In this document: in pieces, positions 13,632 to 17,662 of the stretch
How positions within the stretch are numbered: the first letter of the stretch is position 1
Layout: the number at the start of each line of letters is the position of its first letter
NCBI GenBank assembly: GCA_027886795.1
Contig: JAPCJU010000006.1
Location: 1 to 17,662 of the forward strand
Source: Nitrososphaerota archaeon
GTDB taxonomy: Archaea; Thermoproteota; Nitrososphaeria; Nitrososphaerales; CADDZS01
Reading direction: 5' to 3'
DNA: 17,662 bases
Program-made: the position numbers and the translations under genes
Notes under the pieces: model-generated
The model's database searches: none
Told to the model about the DNA's origin: nothing
The model's input: only the letters and a program-made list of their open reading frames with translations

Positions 13632-13648
13632 GCATCGAATTTCGATAC
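13632..13648. promoter_or_regulatory. 17-bp inverted repeat, candidate operator (copy 3)
   Basis: GCATCGAA-T-TTCGATAC is an inverted repeat with 8-base arms (7 of 8 pair) around one base. It has the same size and core as the perfect copy at 2965-2981. It ends 14 bp before the TATA box of the sat operon, overlapping or next to where the B-recognition element and upstream regulators would sit. Autoregulation by RHH3, the first gene of the operon, is the simplest reading. Confidence 0.6.
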
Positions 13649-13662
13649 GACTAATTGTATAA

Positions 13663-13671
13663 TTATATATA
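13663..13671 (+). promoter_or_regulatory. TATA box of the RHH3-sat-AP2-cysC operon
   Basis: TTATATATA is the strongest TATA match in the window. Its centre is 32 bp before the ATG of RHH3, so transcription would start about 5 bases before the ATG and the message would be practically leaderless. Confidence 0.65.
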
Positions 13672-13698
13672 ATCACAAATCCGTTTTCATATTTTATC

Positions 13699-13935
13699 AT
13701 GCCGCAAACTACCACCCAATCAAAATACACTACAGTTTCTATTCCAATAACTTTGCACGACCGAATTGAGAAAATGATTATCAAGAAAAGTGGATTCAAA
13801 TCAGTCTCTGATTATGTTACGTATGTTTTGCGTGAAGTTGTAGCTATGCACGAAACGAAGGATGTCCCCGAGCCTTTCACAAGTACTGATGTTGAAGAAA
13901 TTAAGGCGCGTCTCAAAGCTTTGGGCTATCTCTAA
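13699..13935 (+). CDS. Ribbon-helix-helix (CopG/Arc-like) protein, RHH3
   Basis: This 78-residue protein has the clearest ribbon-helix-helix form of the three copies: strand YTTVSIP (10-16), helix A (17-30, ITLHDRIEKMIIKK), turn SGFKS, helix B (35-50, SVSDYVTYVLREVVAM), a linker and a last helix (63-75) ending in LKALGYL. Similar small proteins are often found next to AP-superfamily and sulfate-activation genes in archaea, as far as I recall. The VEEIKARLKALGYL tail resembles the C-terminus of many COG3379-type AP enzymes, a tail that AP2 here lacks. It is the first gene of the operon, 20 bp before sat, with its own strong TATA box and a nearly leaderless ATG start. The likely role is regulation of its own operon through the 17-bp inverted repeat. 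Confidence 0.85.
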   Translation: MPQTTTQSKYTTVSIPITLHDRIEKMIIKKSGFKSVSDYVTYVLREVVAMHETKDVPEPFTSTDVEEIKARLKALGYL

Positions 13936-13936
13936 A

Positions 13937-13949
13937 GGAGAAAAGTGAT
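13937..13949 (+). promoter_or_regulatory. Ribosome binding site for sat
   Basis: GGAG (13937-13940) and GTGAT (13945-13949), both parts of the archaeal Shine-Dalgarno consensus, lie between the RHH3 stop and the sat ATG at 13956. The GTGAT is 6 bases from the ATG and supports that start. Confidence 0.45.
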
Positions 13950-13955
13950 TTTCAA

Positions 13956-15101
13956 ATGGCGTTATCTCCTCATGGCGGAAGGCTGGTTCAAGTTAGGGCT
14001 ATCGAAGGTTCGAATGAAAAAATCAAGGAGCTATCCGAGAATTCCAGAATTAGAGTTTCTGAAGAAACAAGGGTCCAGATGCTCAACATCTCGAATGGTG
14101 TGCTGAGCCCCGTCACGGGATTTATGGGAAAGGCCGATTATGAGAACGTGATCGAGAATATGAGACTTGCTGACGACACGCCCTGGACGATCCCGGTTTT
14201 ACTTCACGTTCCTGACGATTTTGTTGCGGGCACTAGCGATGAAATTACGCTCGTTGATGACAACACGAGACCTCTCGGCATTCTAGAATTTGAGGAACTT
14301 TTCTCCATCTCCAAGAAAGAGTATGCGAAGAAAGTCTTTGGAACTGAGGAAGAGGCTCATCCAGGAGTCGCCAAAGCCTACGCGTCCTCGGATCGGGTTG
14401 TTTCAGGCAAACTGAAGTCCGTTGCTAGATTGGACGCCGGAGGATTTGAGAACTATACACTCAGCCCGAAAGAAACCCGAGTTCTTTTCGTGGAAAAGGG
14501 CTGGAAAGATGTCATCGCCTTCCAAACGAGGAACGCTCCTCACATCGGGCACGAATACGTTCAGAAGACTGGGCTAGCCTTCGCAGATGGCATTTTCATA
14601 AATCCAGTGCTTGGCAAGAAAAAGGCTGGCGATTTCACCGATGAAGTAATCCTCGAGACCTATCAGGCTCTTGTCAAGAACTATTATCCGAAGAACTCTG
14701 TTGTCCTGAGCGTCCTTCACTACGAGATGCAATACGCGGGACCAAAGGAAGCAATTATGCATGCGATAATGCGAAAGAATTTTGGATGCAGCCACATCGC
14801 GATCGGTAGAGACCATGCGGGTGTCGGAAATTATTACGGACCTTATGCTGCCCATGAAATATTCAAAGAGTTTCCAGATCTCGGAATCCAGGCAGTATTC
14901 TTCCGTGAGTTCTTCTATTGCAACAAGTGCGCCGGAATCGCGAACGAGAAGATATGCCCGCATCTTGAATCTGACAGGCTGAGTTTCAGTGGAACAAAGC
15001 TGAGGAAAATGTTCCAATCAGGAGAGACGCCGCCAAAGGAATTCATGAGGCCGGAAGTATCCCAAGTCATTCTAAAGTCGAAGACGCCATTCGTTGAATG
15101 A
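13956..15101 (+). CDS. sat: ATP sulfurylase (sulfate adenylyltransferase)
   Basis: The 381-residue enzyme joins sulfate and ATP to give adenosine 5'-phosphosulfate and pyrophosphate in the cytoplasm. The length fits the single-domain bacterial/archaeal form without a fused APS kinase. The N-terminal PUA-like domain (about 1-160) includes LSPVTGFMG. The catalytic domain holds FQTRNAPHIGHE (189-200; Q190, R192, H196, H199), GRDHAGVGNYYGPYAAHE (284-301) and the C-terminal FSGTKLRKMF (344-353). A zinc site is visible as C322-x2-C325-x8-C334-P-H336, as in the Thermus-type enzymes. All key residues are present, so it should be active. It is the second gene in the operon, after RHH3 and before AP2 (21 bp) and cysC. 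No reductive partner (APS reductase, heterodisulfide-type Qmo) is adjacent, which suggests activation of sulfate for PAPS. Confidence 0.95.
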   Translation: MALSPHGGRLVQVRAIEGSNEKIKELSENSRIRVSEETRVQMLNISNGVLSPVTGFMGKADYENVIENMRLADDTPWTIPVLLHVPDDFVAGTSDEITLVDDNTRPLGILEFEELFSISKKEYAKKVFGTEEEAHPGVAKAYASSDRVVSGKLKSVARLDAGGFENYTLSPKETRVLFVEKGWKDVIAFQTRNAPHIGHEYVQKTGLAFADGIFINPVLGKKKAGDFTDEVILETYQALVKNYYPKNSVVLSVLHYEMQYAGPKEAIMHAIMRKNFGCSHIAIGRDHAGVGNYYGPYAAHEIFKEFPDLGIQAVFFREFFYCNKCAGIANEKICPHLESDRLSFSGTKLRKMFQSGETPPKEFMRPEVSQVILKSKTPFVE

Positions 15102-15122
15102 TCTGAACAATAAATTTGTGGG

Positions 15123-16532
15123 ATGGAATATCAGATGAGCAAGCGAGTAGCAATCATCGGCCTTGATTCCGTGCCACCCGAGATGATGTTTGACAAACTT
15201 TTGGACAAACTCCCGAACATTAAACGGATGTATGACAGGGGCATTCACGGAGACCTCGAAACCTGCAATCCTCCAATAACTGTCCCTGCTTGGATGGTTA
15301 TGATGACCGGGAAAAATCCGGGCAAACTGGGGATCTATGGTTTTAGGCACAGGAGAGGTTTCTCGTACTCTGATGGTTACATCGTCAACTCCACGACGGT
15401 GAAAGAGGACACAGTCTGGCAGATGCTGTCTAGGCAGGGGAAGAAATCTATCGTGCTTGGAGTGCCGCCCGGGTATCCTCCAAAGGCGATCGAAGACACG
15501 GAGATCGTTTCTTGTTTCATCACCCCGGGTCAGGACAAGCAGTTCACAAATCCTCCAGAGCTGAAGCAGGAAGTACTAGCGGCAGCGGGAGGAAAATACA
15601 TTTTCGATGTTACCTTTCGCACGGAGGATCGTGAGGCAATAAGGAAAGAATTATTCGAAATGACAGAAAAACGGTTCGATGTCGCGGAGTATCTCGCGAA
15701 GACAAAACCATGGGACTTTTTCATCATGCACGAAATCGGTTTTGATCGGTTGCATCACGCGTTCTGGAAATTCTTTGACCCGAAACATCCGAAGTATGTC
15801 AAGGGCAACCAGTACGAAAACCTAGACGAGGAGTACTACAAAATGGTCGACGATAGAATCGGACGACTCGTGAAACTTTTCGGTGAGGACACGATAACTT
15901 TCATCGTTTCAGACCACGGATCAAAAGGCATGGTTGGCGCGTTTTGCGTCAACCAGTGGTTAGAACAACAGGGATACATCAGCTTCAAAACTAGACCGAC
16001 GAAGATGACTGACATCGACAAAGCAGAAGTCGATTGGACGAAAACAAAGGCCTGGGGCTGGGGTGGATACTACGCCAGAATATTCTTCAACGTAAAAGGG
16101 AGGGAGCCAACGGGCGTGGTTGAACGCAAGGACCTGGAAGCAGAGAAGAAAAAACTCTCGTCTTTGATAATGTCGATCAAGGATAACAATGGAAAGCAGA
16201 TGAAAAACGTTGTATTCGAACCCGATCAGCTTTATGGCAGAGCGATTGGAGACAAGCCGGATCTGATGGTCTATTTTGACGACCTGAACTGGAGATCGGC
16301 TGGGACGGTGGGGCATGACTCGCTCTACCTTTTCGAGAATGACACGGGCCCGGACGATTCCGTGCATTCGATGATGGGTATCTTCATTATGTATGATCCA
16401 AGCAAAAATCTGAATTCAAAGATACTGAAAAATGCGAAAATAGAAGACATGGCGCCCACGCTTCTCAAGATGCTGGGAGTCCCCTCCGTGGACGACATGG
16501 ACGGGCACGTTCTGTCTGAGGTGTTTTCCTAA
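15123..16532 (+). CDS. Alkaline-phosphatase-superfamily phosphodiesterase/nucleotide pyrophosphatase-like enzyme (AP2)
   Basis: This 469-residue cytoplasmic AP-superfamily protein is homologous to AP1. All metal and nucleophile positions are present: D15 (GLDSV), T53 (PPITVPAW), D208 and H212 (GFDRLHHAFW), D264-H265 (SDHGSKG), and H415 (DSVHSMMG). The nucleophile is Thr, as in nucleotide pyrophosphatase/phosphodiesterases. It ends just after MDGHVLSEVF, without the C-terminal tail of AP1. An in-frame ATG at residue 5 (15135) with GGATGG before it is an alternative start and gives the usual short lead to the KRVAIIGLD strand. It lies between sat and cysC with 21 bp and 2 bp gaps, so it is surely part of the sulfate-activation operon. 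It might hydrolyse PAP, APS, PAPS or another sulfated or phosphorylated product, or serve a sulfated-glycan or lipid pathway. Substrate is inferred from context only. Confidence 0.88.
   Translation: MEYQMSKRVAIIGLDSVPPEMMFDKLLDKLPNIKRMYDRGIHGDLETCNPPITVPAWMVMMTGKNPGKLGIYGFRHRRGFSYSDGYIVNSTTVKEDTVWQMLSRQGKKSIVLGVPPGYPPKAIEDTEIVSCFITPGQDKQFTNPPELKQEVLAAAGGKYIFDVTFRTEDREAIRKELFEMTEKRFDVAEYLAKTKPWDFFIMHEIGFDRLHHAFWKFFDPKHPKYVKGNQYENLDEEYYKMVDDRIGRLVKLFGEDTITFIVSDHGSKGMVGAFCVNQWLEQQGYISFKTRPTKMTDIDKAEVDWTKTKAWGWGGYYARIFFNVKGREPTGVVERKDLEAEKKKLSSLIMSIKDNNGKQMKNVVFEPDQLYGRAIGDKPDLMVYFDDLNWRSAGTVGHDSLYLFENDTGPDDSVHSMMGIFIMYDPSKNLNSKILKNAKIEDMAPTLLKMLGVPSVDDMDGHVLSEVFS
16518..16523 (+). promoter_or_regulatory. 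Ribosome binding site for cysC inside the end of AP2
   Basis: GAGGTG, an excellent archaeal Shine-Dalgarno match, lies 11 bases before the ATG at 16535 and within the last AP2 codons. It fixes the cysC start at 16535 rather than the internal ATG at 16550. Confidence 0.5.
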
Positions 16533-16534
16533 AG

Positions 16535-17110
16535 ATGACCAGCGTCGCCATGAGCCAAAGCTCGAAGTCGCAAAAGCCTAAGGGCTTTACGATTTGGATG
16601 ACCGGACTGTCTGGTTCTGGTAAATCCACTCTCGCCGGTGTCCTCAAGGAAAAGTTCGAAACCAGGTACGGCAGATTTGTGGAGATCTTGGACGGAGACG
16701 AAATTCGAAAGGGACTCTCGCGAGATTTGGGGCTCTCTAGGGAAGATAGAGAAGAGCACGCTAGAAGGGTATCTTACCTCGCGAAGGTTCTGTCCAGAAA
16801 CGGTGTAATCTCCATTGTTGCACTAATTTCACCCTACAGGGTTTCACGGGAAAGCGCGAAAGAAACCATTGGCAGCGACAAGTTCGTTGAAGTTTACATC
16901 AAAGCATCTCTCGCGAAATGCGAAGAGAGGGATCCGAAGGGGCTTTACGCGAAAGCAAGGAAGGGAGAGATCAAGAATATGACCGGCATATCAGATCCTT
17001 ACGAGCCACCAGAATCTCCTGACATTACGATTGAGACCGAGCTGGGATCGCCAGAGGAATCGGCGAAAGTTCTGATCCAAGGCTTGGAAAACCTGGGCTT
17101 CGAATTGTAG
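16535..17110 (+). CDS. cysC: Adenylylsulfate (APS) kinase
   Basis: The 191-residue enzyme phosphorylates APS at the 3' position with ATP to give PAPS. The P-loop is GLSGSGKST (24-32), followed by LDGDEIR (52-58, a conservative form of the usual LDGDNVR), an EHARRVSYLAKVL helix, ISPYR (103-107) and the C-terminal DPKGLYAKARKGEIKNMTGI lid with its DPYEPP segment. Length and motifs fit a stand-alone CysC; the first 16 residues are a polar extension. The start codon is 2 bp after the AP2 stop, with GAGGTG inside AP2, so translation is coupled. It completes the two-step route from sulfate with Sat. A hairpin-like CGGAC/GTCCG at about 17139-17153 follows, but no T-run. Confidence 0.95.
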   Translation: MTSVAMSQSSKSQKPKGFTIWMTGLSGSGKSTLAGVLKEKFETRYGRFVEILDGDEIRKGLSRDLGLSREDREEHARRVSYLAKVLSRNGVISIVALISPYRVSRESAKETIGSDKFVEVYIKASLAKCEERDPKGLYAKARKGEIKNMTGISDPYEPPESPDITIETELGSPEESAKVLIQGLENLGFEL

Positions 17111-17184
17111 ACCGAGCCTATCAATCCTCGGACTCCCGTCCGTCGAGAGCAGGGATCATAGTACTCGACCGGAAATACGAAAGA

Positions 17185-17191
17185 GATATTT
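17185..17191 (+). promoter_or_regulatory. TATA-like box for the membrane gene at the right edge
   Basis: GATATTT is centred about 34 bp before the ATG at 17222, giving a predicted leader of about 8 bases. It suggests that this gene is not simply the fifth gene of the sat operon. Confidence 0.3.
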
Positions 17192-17221
17192 CCATTAAGG
17201 AAGGACACTCGCCCGTCGAGT

Positions 17222-17662
17222 ATGTCAAGCACTAGAGCCAGTCCTGCGACCTCAACCGACGAGATTCTGACGCGTCTGCTACTAGACATCAAAGCGCTCA
17301 TGCTTTTGAGCAACTCGGACCAGTCTCTCGTCAGCCAGGTCGAGGAAAAGATCGCCTCCTCCCACGATGAGCAGATAGCGTCCTTCGTATCGATGCTAAG
17401 TTCCAAAAAGAAACCCGAAAGCGGAAGATCCTTCCTGTTCATTGCGCTTGGAGAAATGGTCTTTGCCGCTTTACTATCGGTTCTGGGTCTCGCGCTCCTT
17501 GCACCCTCTGTAGCAGGCTTGAGCTCGTCAACCCAGTTATTGAGTTACTTCAGTGAGATAGTCACTGCAATGTCGCCCAACTCTTTTTCAAATCCGATAC
17601 TACCCATCGGTGCATTTATCCTCGCAGTTTTACTTCTAATCGGCGCTTTCTACAATTTGAGG
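17222..17662 (+). CDS. Membrane protein, N-terminal part (runs off right edge)
   Basis: An open frame of 147 codons continues past the window end. Residues 1-70 are polar and probably helical, with a Ser/Thr-rich start and a DEILTRLLLDIKALMLL segment. The first membrane segment lies at about 72-97 (FLFIALGEMVFAALLSVLGLALLA), then a Ser-rich loop, and a second at about 126-145 (PILPIGAFILAVLLLIGAF). The minus-strand frame over part of this region has no domain features and is rejected. The gene follows cysC by 111 bp on the same strand, so read-through co-transcription is possible. I do not recognise the family. Confidence 0.6.
   Translation, partial: MSSTRASPATSTDEILTRLLLDIKALMLLSNSDQSLVSQVEEKIASSHDEQIASFVSMLSSKKKPESGRSFLFIALGEMVFAALLSVLGLALLAPSVAGLSSSTQLLSYFSEIVTAMSPNSFSNPILPIGAFILAVLLLIGAFYNLR

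Larger units (their letters stand above)
13276..13698. other. Divergent promoter region between comA-like gene and the sat operon
   Basis: These 423 bp contain the weak minus-strand promoter of the ComA-like gene close to its ATG, a long AT-rich middle without convincing genes, and near the right end the 17-bp element (13632-13648) and the strong TATA box (13663-13671) of the RHH3-sat-AP2-cysC operon. Confidence 0.5.

Noticed and set aside
17139..17153. Hairpin after cysC as terminator
   Set aside because: CGGAC/GTCCG gives a five-base stem without any following T-run.
16999..17442. 147-codon minus-strand frame across the cysC end and the right-edge gene
   Set aside because: It is antisense to the strongly supported cysC end and to a plus-strand frame with clear membrane segments; its own sequence has no recognisable features.
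1..17662. tRNA, rRNA, CRISPR array, transposase or integrase genes
   Set aside because: No cloverleaf, regular short repeats with spacers, or transposase/integrase motif was seen by eye on either strand.

Overview
The window reads as archaeal chromosome. Several genes have a TATA-like box about 25-30 bp ahead of the likely transcript start and a very short leader, TTG starts are common, and the gene families present (a ComA-type phosphosulfolactate synthase, COG3379-type alkaline-phosphatase-superfamily enzymes, small ribbon-helix-helix proteins, small zinc-finger proteins) are typical of archaea. I infer a Thermoproteota lineage, possibly Nitrososphaeria/Thaumarchaeota-like or a relative; the sequence alone does not settle this. 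No rRNA, tRNA, CRISPR array or insertion sequence was recognised.

Layout. 1-1076 (minus strand): the first 56 residues of a membrane protein running off the left edge, a small helical protein (277-690), and ribbon-helix-helix protein 1 (RHH1, 828-1076). 1230-2900 (minus): AP-superfamily phosphodiesterase 1 (AP1). 3192-4085 (plus): a TauE/SafE-type anion exporter. 4124-4360 (minus): RHH2. 4667-5011 (plus): a paralogue of the 277-690 protein, overlapping the 3' end of the chromate transporter gene chrA (4985-6202, minus). 6263-10930 (minus): a zinc-ribbon membrane protein, a membrane-anchored surface protein with a DUF4382-like domain, a 161-residue helical protein and a 642-residue coiled-coil protein. 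11270-12129 (plus): two very small zinc-finger proteins, one TRASH-like and one B-box-like. 12235-13275 (minus): a ComA-like domain fused to a winged helix. 13699-17110 (plus): a compact operon of RHH3, sat (ATP sulfurylase), AP2 and cysC (APS kinase). 17222-17662 (plus): the start of another membrane protein.

How it may fit together. Sulfur recurs across the window. Sat and CysC convert sulfate and ATP to APS and then PAPS. A TauE/SafE carrier may move sulfite, sulfonate or a related anion, and ChrA-family carriers move oxyanions. The ComA fold belongs to an enzyme that consumes sulfite. No APS/PAPS reductase and no recognisable sulfotransferase lies in the window, so the PAPS may feed sulfation rather than assimilation; this is inference.

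The main regulatory observation is a 17-bp element, KNWTCGAWWWTCGATAC. It occurs in three intergenic regions: just upstream of the RHH3-sat-AP2-cysC promoter, upstream of AP1, and between RHH2 and the small helical gene at 4667. All three sites lie beside AP-family and/or RHH genes, and the two best sites have arms of an inverted repeat, the kind of site RHH dimers bind. This suggests a small dispersed regulon controlled by one or more of the RHH proteins. The ComA-winged-helix fusion, with apparent changes at family-conserved positions, is a candidate second, metabolite-sensing regulator.
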